DNA from: Acorus gramineus
Lineage: Eukaryota > Streptophyta > Magnoliopsida > Acorales > Acoraceae
Reading direction: 5' to 3'
Length of the DNA: 64,000 nucleotides
Assembly: GCA_030737835.1 (NCBI GenBank)
Contig: CM060856.1
Location: forward strand, 13,743,116-13,807,115
Below are positions 47,664-59,639 of the stretch, in pieces. A program made the translations under genes and the position numbers. The notes under the pieces were generated by a model. It ran no database searches and was not told the DNA's origin. It worked only from the letters and a program-made list of their open reading frames with translations. Position 1 is the first letter of the stretch, and every line of letters begins with the position of its first letter.

Positions 47664-48221
47664 AAAAAAATATCCTTGCTTGTGATGTCTTTATTTATCA
47701 AAAAAAAAAAAATTTGTAAGAAATTTTAAATAATTTATGTTTCTACGTGATGAAAATTTTCCATTCTTTTTACCTTTGTGTTTCAAGTGTACGGCGGGTA
47801 CACTTTCTCCACATAATTGGCTTACAATAACATTTGTAAGAAATGTGTTGAATACTTGTATGAAGAGGAGGAAAAAAAATGACATACTAGTAAAAAATGA
47901 GAAATTCTAAGTGAAACAAATTAACACTAACCCAAGCTCATCCGTCACAGAGGAAAAAGAACAATAAGAGCAAATAAATATTGGAGATGAAGACAGTGAT
48001 CTCTCTCTTTCAAAACGATGCCCACTAAGACACTACTGAACCTACACTTCTCTAAGGGTAGATTCGCGAATATGCATGCTTCCATCGAAACTATCAACCA
48101 CATAGCTCTCAGTCCAATTGTTTTGTGTTCATTATTAGGAGTAATTTATATTTTACATGGGTTGTATCAAATTCTGCGATAACTAAGGAATTCCTTTAAC
48201 TGTCTTTTAGTCATGCCTAAG

Positions 48222-48307
48222 CTTATAAAATGCACATTAAGTAACCATTCCTTAATTATCAGTATAAGAAAAACCAAAAAACAAAAAAAAAAAACTAAGA
48301 GACTTCC
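48222..48307 (+). promoter_or_regulatory. TATA box of the H-type gene half (E)
   Basis: GCTTATAAAATGCACA precedes the E start by ~80 bp; H has the same GCTTATAAAATGCACA near 63142. Confidence 0.65.
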
Positions 48308-48519
48308 ATGGAGTGCAAGACCATTCCATTGCTCTTCCTCACATTATAAGTAGTGTCGGCTTCTGGGGCGGCAGCGGAAGTGAATGTGCCGGCAATTTTC
48401 ATCTTCGGAGATTCAACGGCGGACGACGTAGGCAACAACGATTACTTGCCCACCATGGCAAAGGCGAACTTTCCTTATTATGGCATTGATTTCCCTAATG
48501 GGACCACCACCGGAAGGTT

Positions 48520-49271
48520 TGTTGGAGTTATTGTGCGTCACAAATAAATATTAGACTAAACACAAATTTTTATAATTATCGCATCAATAATATAAACATC
48601 AAATATATATTAAGTCATGCATACTCTAAAATATATATAGTAAAAGCATGAAATAAAAGAGTAAGGGATTAGAAAAGTGTATTCGAAAATGTGGAAGCGA
48701 GTGAAGACACTCTGTCATCGGTGAATAAGACCCTCTCACGCACGGAGTTAAATGGCTCCTACCACTGATAGATACGACCATAATATGTTTTGTTCTTCTG
48801 GAGTGCGAGATACGGAAGAACCACGATGAATAGACTGCGATCCTTTCAGACGCCCAGATCAAGAGAAGAAGTGGAATTAGTGGATGAAGAATTTCAACAC
48901 TGATTTGTAGAAAATTGGAGTGCTAACTCCTCACGGGTTGGTGATGAAAATATGCTGAAAGGTGATTTGTTGATTATCACTATTCTTGATAGAGAATCAC
49001 TAAACTATTTATAGGCTTAACAAACGTTTAAAAAGATCAAACGTTTTTCCCTTTTAATTTCTATCCTCTAATGAATAATGGATGTAGAAGTTATAAATGC
49101 ATGCAATGATTCATTGTTAACTCACCCATATTATTTCCATTCATGCATGCATGCATTAAAACACTTAAAAACGTATGCAATTAGATGGAATGGCAAACTC
49201 CTCAAAACGGCTAAGGAGGTTTAATTTGTAAAAGAGACAAATGCAATTTTTTATCACTTAAAATTCCAACA
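48520..49271. mobile_element. Solo LTR (LTR retrotransposon fossil) inside exon 1 of E
   Basis: 752 bp beginning TGTTGGAG and ending TTCCAACA, the TG...CA ends of an LTR, with exact 5-bp target duplications AGGTT at 48515-48519 and 49272-49276. No internal retroelement region remains, so it is a solo LTR left by recombination between two LTRs. H (63419-63425) has the uninterrupted site, so it arrived after the 15-kb duplication. Copia or Gypsy cannot be decided from the LTR alone. Confidence 0.9.
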
Positions 49272-49764
49272 AGGTTCAGTAATGGCTTCAACAGTGCTGA
49301 TGAGATAGGTAAACGCAGTTTCTTTGTCATTTTATGTGTGTGCAATTGTGTGTATATTCATCACATTATGTGAAGACTTGAATCAATTGCATGTTTTGAT
49401 TAATTATCAGCTAGGAAGTTTGGTTTCTGGCGCTTACGCTCGAAGAATTTTGACAGGGATAAACTTTGCTACAGGCGCACCTGGAATATTTGATCATATA
49501 TACCGGATCATCCTTTGTGAGTTTCACTAATCCCAACTTGAATCTATCACTAATGGAATTAATATGTTGACGCAACGATGCCTCATATGGTTTAATCTTA
49601 GCATCCGTAGAATAATATGATGATGAAATTAAATCCTATATAACAAGTAAGAAAGTCAAGAGACTAAAAAAATATTGGTCCAAAAGATCAAACTATCATT
49701 GTAAAAATGCAAGTCAAGGGTATTGTTTTTGAACTCCAGGAGCATAGATTTATTTTCTCAGTTG

Positions 49765-49963
49765 AAAAATATATCATATCACACAAGTCTTCATAAATAA
49801 ATTATTTTATGTTTAAACGTAAAAAATTTAACAAGAATAAAAAAGTTAGATACAACTATATTTAAAAAAATATATCCTATCATACAAGCCTTCAGAAATA
49901 AATTATTTTATGTCTGAATGCAAAAATTTAGCAAGAATGAAAATGTTAGATACAACCATATAT
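49765..49963. repeat. ~100-bp direct repeat in E intron 2
   Basis: A block with AAATAAATTATTTTATGT and GTTAGATACAAC occurs at about 49765-49864 and again at about 49865-49963. The window ends in the first such block of H (63955-64000), so it is unknown whether H has both. Confidence 0.75.
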
Positions 49964-50380
49964 GTTCTATTTCCATTCATGTTTTGATTTTTTTTAAAAT
50001 AACATTGATCATTTAATAAACCAATGAGAGGATGAAGTATGCGATTGGAAGTACATACCAAATTGTCTCAAGCATAATGGAGAACCCCCATAAGTTAGGC
50101 ATGTATAAATCGAATCGATATTTATGTATCACATATCATTGCAGAGATGCATCAATTGTGTGTGATTTTGGACGTTGTAGGTTTTGTGGGGACCGCAAGC
50201 GCTTGTTGTGGGAATGGGATGTTGAACGGGGCGTCCCCTTGCATTCCAAATGCCACTTAATATTGCTTGAATAGGCATGAATATTTGTTCTGGGATTTGT
50301 TCCATCCCTCACAAGCGACATCAAAGTTGGCGTTGGAAGCGTTTTATACAGGGTCGGCCCCCTTCGTCACACACTCACAC

Positions 50381-51937
50381 CCTCCATTACTCCTTTTGTG
50401 TTATATGACTTTCTTTCATTTTTTCTTTAAAATTGTGTATAAGCACACCCATATTATAATAGAACGTACCCATACATTATGATGACGCGGTATATCAGCG
50501 CTCTACCACGAAAGGTTGGATTAGTATGGACTGTGTGACCAAATGGATCATCATAACCCCAGACAACATTTTGTCGGCCCATATTCTAACCATGGCCCAA
50601 ATACAAGAATGGACCATATATGTTTGGCACATCCGGTCATGTATACAGTCCCCACCTTCTCCTAGCCTTATTATATTTGATGTTAGATATATATAAAAAT
50701 GTATACAAGCAGCTTATCGAAATATATATACTTCATTTTCTTCTATAAATATATAAAAAATTTATCAAATAAAAAACATATACTTTTGCTTTTTTGGAGG
50801 GCGAAGGGGGCGGGGGTTTTCCTTTACCTTATTCTTAGCATTTACCACTTTTCACGAAGGGGCATGAGTATCTTTGAAAAAGTTACGAGTCTTAAAAATA
50901 TTATGGGTCATGTTTAATGATCACGATTAGCATTCCCTTAATCAAAAATTAAAAACCAAAAGAACATGGTTCCTTAAGACATTAAAATAATTGAAGTCGT
51001 TAGGTCAACGTAATTATAAAAGTGAAGTCAACAGTAAGTGCTTATGCGTACAACCAAAACCATGTATAATAATTAATAGTAAGTGAGATGAGGGGTCAAT
51101 ATGCTCTCAACAATAAGTGCTTTATTGTGAGATGAGGGGTTAATATGCTCTCAACGTAAGCAACATTTACTAATGTCGAAATCAAGCAGTTGTATGTCAT
51201 GTATCAGAAAGACAGAAATGGAAATTCATCAATTTTATTCGAGATTTTAAAGTACATATTTTAAACCACACATTGAATATGGATGATTATCCATTAAAGA
51301 CTGGATTTAAGAATACAATATCTAGAGATGAAACAGATTGTTTTATTTTCGCTGCACTATTTCGCATCGCACAAAATATTTTTTTTATTTCTTAAAAAAG
51401 AGAATGTAGTCATGTGAGAAGCGAGAAGAAATAAAAAAAAAAAAAGCAAAAGAAGTTCAATATATTTCTTATATTTTCTCACTGGAATCTCATTTGATTA
51501 ACCAAATGTTTTTTTTTTTTTTATGTATTATTAGCTGTACTCTTATCTTCCACATCGCAACCATTACTCCTCCATTAGAAAGTTATATTAAAAAAATGAA
51601 ATAAAAAACGAAGCTCATAAAAATTAAGAGGAGCCAAAATTAGAACAATTCAATTAATCATGCAAATAAAGTCGAGTTTTTTTAATTAGTTCAATTATAT
51701 GTAGGGTTAGTTGACAAGTACATGTCAATTGTTTTGACTAAAGCCCACTTTAATGTGAACATGCTTACGTGCAATATAATTTTGAGTTCCTTTAGCTTTC
51801 CGTTATCCATATTAAAGTTTCACCAATTGTTTATAGATTTGATCACGCTTGTATTCTTGAAAAACTCCATATATACCAGGCATTGAAAGCTAGACAATAT
51901 AGAAATACAATTCAAGTTTGTCTCTTGAGAAGCTCTG
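50381..51937. promoter_or_regulatory. Upstream region of GDSL gene F
   Basis: Matches 35580-37521 upstream of D except that the 492-bp block is single here. A TATA-like CATATATACCAGGCATTGA is near 51870. Confidence 0.5.
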
Positions 51938-54900
51938 ATGGAAGGAAGAGGACTACATATCATCCTCTTCAGTCTCTTTTTATCTGTTTTGTTGGCCCTA
52001 CAATCTGCAGATGCGAGTGTTCCAGCGATTTACGTGTTCGGAGACTCTTCCACCGATGTGGGGAACAACAATTACTTGCCCCCAACTGCTGGAAAAGCGA
52101 ATTTTCATCACAATGGCATCGACTTCCCTGGAGGCGTCCCGACCGGAAGGTTCTGTAATGGCTACATTGGCGTAGATTATCTAGGTGAGATATCATTAAG
52201 GATGTCGTAGTGATCAACAATTCTTTTCTATATGGGACGGTTGGTAATGTGTTTAAACATGTTTTTGCTTTTTAATACAATAAAAAATGAAAACTTGTTA
52301 TTAAATGCCTCCCAAAAAGTATACTTAATCAACAAGTTAATTACAATTTTTAATATAAAAAATTGATTTTTAAAAGACACAGAAAATACACTTCCTAAAA
52401 ATCGAGTTTATCTAATCCACTTTAATCAAAATCTTATTGTTCAAATGTGTTACTAAACGCTATCATATACTCTAATTAGTAGTTATAAATTAGTAAAGTT
52501 AAGTTTTGATGATATACTCAAAATATTTATTCACTATTTAGCTAGAACTACCACGCCTACCCATCCCCGCTCTATGCCATTTTTGAAGAAGTACTGTGGA
52601 TGCAAGAAAACCATGGAACTTATTTTTAAAGCTTTGGTTTGTTTTTAAATAAAATATGGATATAAAGAAGAAGGAATTCACATAAATATACATATAAACG
52701 ACGTGCATAATTTAAAATGAATTGAAAAACGTATAGCGTTTATGATACTAAATACAACCATGGCATACTCACACTATACCTTTGTGACCTTCTCAGCCAA
52801 AATGTTTGGTTTCAAGGAGAGTCCGCCAGCCTTTCTTTCCTTGACACACACAAAAAAGAAGAGCTTTAGCGGCGTAAATTTTGCTTCAGGAGGATCAGGC
52901 ATCCTTGATACCACGGTACATTTTTTTTATTAATTGATTATATTTACTCTCCAATCATGGGATGGCATGTGTTCTTTTGAGATACATATTAATCTTTAAT
53001 TAGGAAATGACATATTGATTGGATCCTTAATGTTACGGTGATCCCAAATTTTAATATTTTAAGCCAGCTAATTAGTGCGTGCATGCATGCATGCAAATTA
53101 GGGAAATGAGATCCCCATGACGCAGCAGGTCCACGACTTCTCCATCGTGGTTTCCAATCTGACGGCCCATATGGGCCAGGCATCGGCGCATCGCTTGCTC
53201 TCCGAGTCATTGTTCCTCATCAGCACGGGCTCCAATGATGTCTACGCAGATTTCGCATATTTTGGACTCCAGGACAACGCACACAAGGATACATATATTG
53301 CCTTTCTCATCTCAAAATATGAGGTTCACTTGAAGGTATGGCTTACTCAACTCATGGAGTCATTGTTTTTCTTAGGATTGCAACACGAGCAAACTGAGTG
53401 TTAGAAGAGATCCACTCACACTTAATCTAATATATTGTTCCACACTCAAACTAGAGGAGATTCCATCTCTGTCCAACCCATCAGGTTTGGCTCAGATTTG
53501 ATTGAGCTCGAGATTGACTTTTAAATAATATTCTATGTAATTTTAACTCTATGATAGCCGTAACAAATAATAATTTGCATTTTAACATGGGAGATAATAG
53601 ATAGAGAGGCAAAGATAAACAATATTATAAAACAAATTGAGTCTAGAATAAAAATACATTAAACACAATTTATATTTCATTTTGTAGATTAAAATCTATA
53701 TTAAAATTTTATTAATCTGTTAAATTTATCATTAAGCTCATCTTCAGGTTTGACCTCCATAACTCAATCTCTCGACCCAAACCCAAACTGAATTGTGGGT
53801 TTAGATTGAAATAATCCGTTAAAACTCCAAAACTCCAAACACACCCAAAAGTTGGTCGGTTCGATCCATTTAAATTAGCCCCTATTTTTGACTTAGTAAG
53901 AACTAATTTTGAATGCTCTTATTTTAAAATTCATGTAGGAAGTTATTTTCATAAAGGAGCTAGTGTTAATTTCCTGGGTTCAAGAAGATGTATATGTTTC
54001 AGTCCAAAATAAAGAAGAACATACATGTTTGATTTCTTGACATGACAGAAACTGTATGGCCTTGGAGCAAGGAAATTTGGGATTGTAGGTTTGGGGTTGA
54101 TTGGGTGTGTCCCTGCCGTGAGAGCTAATACCCCTTCAGGGGAGTGCATAGAGGACTTGAACGTGTACGCTCAGAAGTTCAATCAAGCGGCCAAAGCCCT
54201 GTTGAGGCGGCTCAGCTCTTCCTTGGAAGGGACGAAGTACTCCTTTGGAGATTCACACAACGTTGCTTCTGATATAGTGAACCACCCACACTTGTATGGT
54301 AAGGGATTACAAAAATTTAGGAATAATTATATTTATGAAAATAATATTCACAAGAAAATAAATTTAGCATTTTTTTGGATTAGTTTAAGAATATTTTATA
54401 TGAATAAATTTTTTAAAAGAAAATAAAATCAGCATTTTTGGTATTAATTAAATGGCTCTTGATGGGCTTTCATCAAGGTTGAGCTATCACGTCAGATGTC
54501 ACGTTTTAAATGAAAAAAATACATCCAGCCTCCATCGCAGTCCTAATGATAGTTCATATCTTTTTTTAAAAAAAAGTCGCACACTCTCCTTTTTAAAGTT
54601 TATGTTGTTATATGAAATGATGTATATACTGAAATACAATAATATTTTTTTTTTCGAGTTCAAAAAATGAAAAAAAAATCTTGTCATATTCTATGATATA
54701 TAGAAGCCATATACTATAATAGCGCAGTATATACTACGCTATATATCATAGTGTATCATCAAATTGTAATGAGGCTACAAACGAGACTACGTGCATCAGC
54801 GCCCTTTTTAAATTACCATAAAATACATATATGTATGCTCTTCAACTCAAAGTGAGGACGTAAGACCAACTTACGCTTCAAAATTTACATATTACAAACA

Positions 54901-55530
54901 TTTTTTAACAAGAGTCAAAAGATCTAAATCAGTAAGTTTTATATCTTACGGTTTAAAAATTTAGTGGAGATTATTTCCAAAATTGTCCATAACTTTAGTT
55001 TTAACTTACTTGAGCTTTTAAAGTGGGAATTTGAATGAAAAAAATGTTAAGAAAGTCATTCTTGTTATTTTTGCAATGTTTTTGCTTTATTTTCAAAGGT
55101 TACTTGTTTAAATTTTTATAAAAAATAAAATATATATTTTAATAAAATGAATTAATATCCTTTTTCATTTTCCTAACTTAGCATGTACAAGTTAATGAAA
55201 AGTGAGGGCTGCAAAGGTTATGTAGGAATGATATAATGTAAGCACACTTTGTATGGGCACAAGAAATTAAAAAAAAAACATGTTTGGTTAATTGGTTTTG
55301 TTTTCTATCCAGGATTGAAGGAGCTAAAGAGTGCATGTTGTGGAGGAGGTAAGTTCAATGGAGAGATCCCATGCATCCCAAGTGCGAGGTATTGTATGAA
55401 CCGCGACCAGTACTTATTCTGGGATTTGTTTCACCCAACACAAGCGACGCACAAGTTAATCGCTCAGGCATTTTATGCTGGTTCGTCGAGGTACGTCGGC
55501 CCCGTCACGTTCAAGCAATTGACCGCTTAA
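51938..55530 (+). CDS. GDSL esterase/lipase F (SGNH hydrolase), intact twin of D
   Basis: Exons 51938-52184, 52797-52915, 53102-53335, 54049-54298, 55313-55530, each the same length as in D, give 355 aa. Block I reads FGDSSTDVGNNN (D: FGDSTVDVGNNN), block [15 protein letters not shown], block III STGSNDVYADF, block [14 protein letters not shown]; all SGNH residues are kept. In exon 5 I count about 16 differences from D over 218 bp (about 93% identity), roughly ten of them changing an amino acid, so the pair is diverging in protein as well. Block V DLFHP is the family consensus, while D has DLVHP. Signal peptide as in D. Expected to be a secreted esterase of unknown substrate. Confidence 0.93.
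54600..54790. other. Extra sequence in intron 4 of F
   Basis: A stretch around TATATACTGAAATACAATAA ... ATATATCATAGTGTATCATC is not found in intron 4 of D; related words (GAGATACATTAATATATTTT) occur at 35480-35580 in the C 3' flank. Ends unclear. Confidence 0.4.
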
Positions 55531-56120
55531 TTCAGATGGCGTTGAAGGGCCCGAAGAATATTCGTTCATGCTACTGAAATAATACATGGATGAATGCAGA
55601 TTTTATGTTATTAAATTTTATTATATTTATTGTTTAATGCAGGGCTTGGTCTATAATAATGAAAATTTCTCATATCAGTATGTACTGATGAGATTATTAT
55701 CAATAAATGTTTGTATGAAATAATGAAAATCTCTGTATTCCATTTAGGGTTTAATCCCTTTATATACAAGTGCATAAGAGTTACACGTGTAATACACTAC
55801 ACATATTATGAGATAACACATATAATCTAACAGTTTGGATGATATGTGTCCATCAAACTTTTAAAACATTTCATCAATTGAAAAAACACATGTATAAATC
55901 ATATAAATGTTCCTTATGGACGCATGTCATCCATTCAAGTATGTCAGATGAAATTCTCGTCAATATGTAGTGATATGAAAGAAATTTCACGACACCTTGT
56001 CTAAATGTCAGTGGATATTAGATTAAGTTTTATCAATTGATCTCTCTCAACAATGGTGTCAATGACCATAATCAAATGTTAATTATATTTTCACACTGAA
56101 AGCTGGGAAATTTCATTAAT
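55531..56120. other. 3' flank of F, homologous to 41563-42000
   Basis: Collinear with the D 3' flank (for example CATGCTACTGAAATAATACA in both), with small indels including about 150 bp extra around 55680-55850. No gene. Confidence 0.6.
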
Positions 56121-57431
56121 AACAATAATGATTCCTAGGCCCCAATTTTTTAGGCCCCATCACAGGCCCCATGATGTGGCAAATGTACATTGTCTATTAT
56201 ACCCTTTACTTGATAACTACCTTAACATGTATCCCTATGATTGTGGAGTATCATTTAATTTTAAAAATTCTGTATTTATTCACCATTAATGGATCTTAAA
56301 TTCTTAAAATCTTGCAATAATATTTGAGAGGGACCGGAGAAATCATTGATATTGAAACAATTGAAAATCTGTCTTGTATGCGAAATGAGGAGGTTTTGCA
56401 TTACGGAATTGATTTTGTTTATGAAGAATACATGGGAGCAAATCGAAAATTCTATTTTTGAGGAGAAGGCACGAAATCGTTTTTTTTCTTCGATTTGGAT
56501 CTCACATCAATGTCTCTCGGATCAGGTTTGACATTATTAGATTCGTAAAAAAATTGTATTTTGCCTTTTGTTTTAAATATTTAAACACAATTTTTTTTCA
56601 TGTATTGAATGTCATTTATCACATTTTGATTTGTTTTTGTTTCAATATCTAAAATGTAACGATATCTACATTGTTGACAATGTAATTTTTCAAATCTGTA
56701 TTATTTTTGTTACATTCGTAAATGTAACAGTCAATCGTATGCATGTATTGATTTATATTTGTTACATTTATGAATGTAACATTCATTCGTGTATTGCATT
56801 TGTTTCAATGTAAATAGTAATTTATATTTGTTACATTTATCACTGTAACAGTCAAATATATATGTTTGTTAAATGTATCACACAATAAAAAAAGTGTTTG
56901 ACATTTTCTATAAAATGTAACTGACTATTGAAAATATAATCTGTTTCTAAATTGTTTAAACATTCCATGGAATGTAAAATATTTAGGTAGGAAAATGAAA
57001 TTGTTTGTTATATTTATGTAAATGTAACAGTTCTGATGTAAATGTAACAAATCGGTGAGAGATGTAAATATTTAATAAAGGTATTTAATGTAACTAATTT
57101 ATATAATAACCATATGTGTTTTTTTATTTAAATTTGAATACAATAAATATTCAATTTTTTTAGTGTAAGTTAGGTTCAATTGTAATTTAGGTAAGGATTT
57201 TAAAATTCAAAATTTGAAATGGTTAAATGGATTTCAAGATTCATAACCGAATAGAGAAAATGGGGGGATTTGGGTTAATGAGAGAGATTTTTAATGAAGG
57301 ACATATTTGTATTTTGTCATTTTACTATTTTTAAAAAGTCAACAAGTCAACTAATAACAATCAATAAGGTGATGACACCTCATGGGGCTTGTTAGTGGGG
57401 CTTATATTTTGGGGCCTGGGTATCACCACTG
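56121..57431. mobile_element. Mutator-like element (1.3 kb), unit 2 only
   Basis: Inverted ends centred on ATGATTCCTAGGCCCCAAT (left) and GTGATACCCAGGCCCCAAA (right, reversed); exact 9-bp target duplication TTCATTAAT at 56112-56120 and 57432-57440. Unit 1 shows the uninserted site near 42010 (TTTCATTAACACACCCAACA). The interior has repeated GTTACA...TGTAAC palindromes between about 56640 and 57060. No transposase frame recognised. Confidence 0.85.
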
Positions 57432-57672
57432 TTCATTAATTCATCCAATATTAGAAAGGCATAAAATCGTACATAAGAGGATCAAACCGTAAACTAAACT
57501 AACTCGACAAATCAAGCTCCTACAAACTATTCACTGTATAACTCGTGCTGAATCTGCTGATTCCCTCTTTTTTTTTGGTTATCAACTAGCATCGTCAAAG
57601 ATTTTATATACATTCACGTTTGATATATACTAGGCGACAGTCATGAAAATAATCCAATAACACGGAGATTTA

Positions 57673-58486
57673 GGCTCCGCTTGGATCAGTGTTTCATCCA
57701 CGTTTGCGGCATAGACGCATTGAAATGCCCAAACCCAATCCAAAACATCATTCGGCATCCATGCCACGAGAAAAACAAACCCGCGTTCATAGTGTAAATT
57801 GAATGCATTCCAGGTCGCCTCAAAAGAACGATTTTGACAACGCAGGGCGAATGTTAATTGGTCTTTGAGTGTGTATTACAAGTCTACCCTTGCATGTTTG
57901 GTGAAATGACAGTCTTGTTCCCGAAATTTGATTGATCTTTGCTAGCACTAAAAAACCAAAGAAGTGGTTCTTCAAGGTTTCTCTTCTCGCCGATTGTACA
58001 TGCCACATCGTCGCCATTTGAGTGTCTTGAACTATTGATCTCCAACAACCAAAAATCAGGTGATATTCTCGTCTTCTATCTCTCTTCGAACATTTTCACT
58101 CTACTTAAAACAATCCTATACGTATATGATGACAATGATTTGTGTAGGTAATTTATGAGATCGATGTGAGTGTGAAAAACCGATGGATTACGATGCTCGT
58201 CCGCTCGGTCTCTTGGTTCCAGGTAGTTAGTTTCAGCTTCTAGGTGGTCCGAAGATCTACTCCGGCTGCCGCAATGGAAAGGGAAAGACAGTTAGGGTTT
58301 AAAGGGGTATATATATGAGGGGCATTTTGGTAATGTGGGATTTCAGCTTCCACAACTCTGCCAAGGGTGCCAAACAAGAGTAACAGCCCATGCGAGGGCT
58401 TGCCTAACGTGCCCACTTGTAGTCCTCATTATCAAACGCCACTTATTGCAAACGCTGATTTTGACATCTCACATCCAAACAGACTC
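57673..58486. mobile_element. PIF/Harbinger-type element (814 bp)
   Basis: Ends GGCTCCGCTTGGAT (left) and GAGTCTGTTTGGAT (right, reversed) with TTA on both sides (57670-57672, 58487-58489), the 3-bp target of this superfamily. The middle (about 57940-58260) is richer in CTTCTCGCC/CATCGTCGCC-like sequence and looks like captured host DNA. Unit 1 lacks it, but the flank next to it is too diverged to show a clean empty site. Confidence 0.65.
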
Positions 58487-58489
58487 TTA

Positions 58490-58680
58490 GAGTAGGCATC
58501 AGCAACGATATGAGCGAGCTCTCGTTCCTTGAAAACATGGCCCAAGCCCAACCCTGGGCCTAGGTCTGCGGGCCTGTCTAGCCAACTGGCCCATCCGGCC
58601 TGGATCGAGGGAAAAGAATAGGTTCGGACCCGACCCACGAGTCCGTCAGGTGAGCACGGGCTTCACGCCAGGCAAGAAAA
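58490..58680. repeat. Old GC-rich repeat shared by both units
   Basis: GGCATCAGCAACGATATGAG ... GGCCTGTCTAGCCAAC is paralogous to 42940-43100 (GGCATTGGCAACGATCAGGG ... GGCCTGTCTAGCCAAC). Predates the duplication; nature unknown. Confidence 0.6.
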
Positions 58681-58687
58681 AATAAAA

Positions 58688-59337
58688 GAGTTAAAGACAT
58701 TTGAGTCCCTGTAAACATCCACAAATCCATATAAGTCCTTGCAAATTTGGAGTCGGACATATAGGTCCTTTAAACTGTTATGGTCCGTCAATTTAATCCA
58801 TAGGTTAACTTTTTATCAAATTTGATGATATATTCTCATAATATTTCATCTGTGTAAAATAAGTGAAAAAATAGAAAAAAACATATATATTCTTTTAAAT
58901 GACTATCTTACCCTTGATCAAACTTATTTTCACTTTTTTTTCTTTTGCGGATTTTGACTTTATTGTTGCGTACTACTCTATTATTATTATTTTTTACTTC
59001 TATTTTAAACAATTATAATTATGAAGATGATTTTGTTTATGTATTATATTTGTTATACTATAGATATTACTTAGATTTTTTATTTTACATTTTGATGAAG
59101 TGATTACACAAGTTAAAAAGCTCATATTAATTACCATGTTGTGTATTGTGGATGGTATAATAATCAAATCACGCCTACTGTGGATTTTAACCATGATGAT
59201 AGGTTAAAAAATAATTTAATAGTAGGGATGTATTAGACATTTTTAGTGTTTTTAGGAATGTAATTGTCCTATCCCAAATTTACAAAAACTTATATGAATT
59301 TATAGATTTTTTACAGGGACTCAAGTTTCTTTAATCC
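58688..59337. mobile_element. 650-bp MITE (Mutator-like), unit 2 only
   Basis: Inverted ends GAGTTAAAGACATTTGAGTC (left) and GGATTAAAGAAACTTGAGTC (right, reversed) extend over ~45 bp. Exact 9-bp flanks AAAATAAAA at 58679-58687 and 59338-59346. Unit 1 has the empty site near 43105-43130 (AATAAATAAAAAAATAATTT). Confidence 0.85.
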
Positions 59338-59639
59338 AAAATAAAAATAAAATATTTTTCAATGTAAACTAATCTTGCAAAGATAATGTAATATGATCAC
59401 GACCATTTATTTAACGCACTGTCCTAAGAGCACATGGAAAGAATGATCATGATTACACAATTTAACTTTATTTGAATACTTACCTGTAGCCCGTAGGCTG
59501 TAGTAAAAAAAAATCAAATTAAAAAAAAAATAGCATTGATTGTGATGTCTTCACTTACAACAAAAGACAGTGTATGCATGCATGTACAGTTTAAATCATT
59601 TTATCTCTACGTGATGAAGTTTTTAATAATTTTTAATAC

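Larger units (their letters stand above)
34666..50019. repeat. Tandem segmental duplication, unit 1 (~15.4 kb)
   Basis: Begins inside exon 4 of gene C at ACCAATGAGAGGATGAA and ends in the second intron of the H-type gene half, where the same ACCAATGAGAGGATGAA (50020) opens unit 2. It carries the C 3' end, gene D and the 5' half of E. Order and orientation match unit 2 throughout: C-type exon 5 (34827/50181), D/F (37522/51938), the region before the H-type gene (46675/59418) and the H-type exons (48308/63214). Confidence 0.9.
48308..50380 (+). pseudogene. GDSL esterase/lipase E: chimeric pseudogene (H-type 5' half, C-type 3' half)
   Basis: Exon 1 (48308-48519, resuming 49272-49308) and exon 2 (49411-49516) are nearly the same as in H; the 3' part (about 50020-50099 and 50181-50380) is nearly the same as exon 4-end and exon 5 of C. 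Exons 3 and most of 4 are absent because the junction falls at the duplication breakpoint. Codon 14 in the signal peptide is TAA (48347-48349) where H has TTA. Exon 1 has one extra GAC codon in block I (STADDVGNND) and is split by a solo LTR. Exon 2 lost about 20 bp (KMSPPPF of H is missing) and a second short stretch. The exon 4 donor is GC instead of GT. Exon 5 has an extra AT-rich insertion giving TAA after NAT and diverges before the normal C-terminus. It cannot make a working enzyme. Confidence 0.9.
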
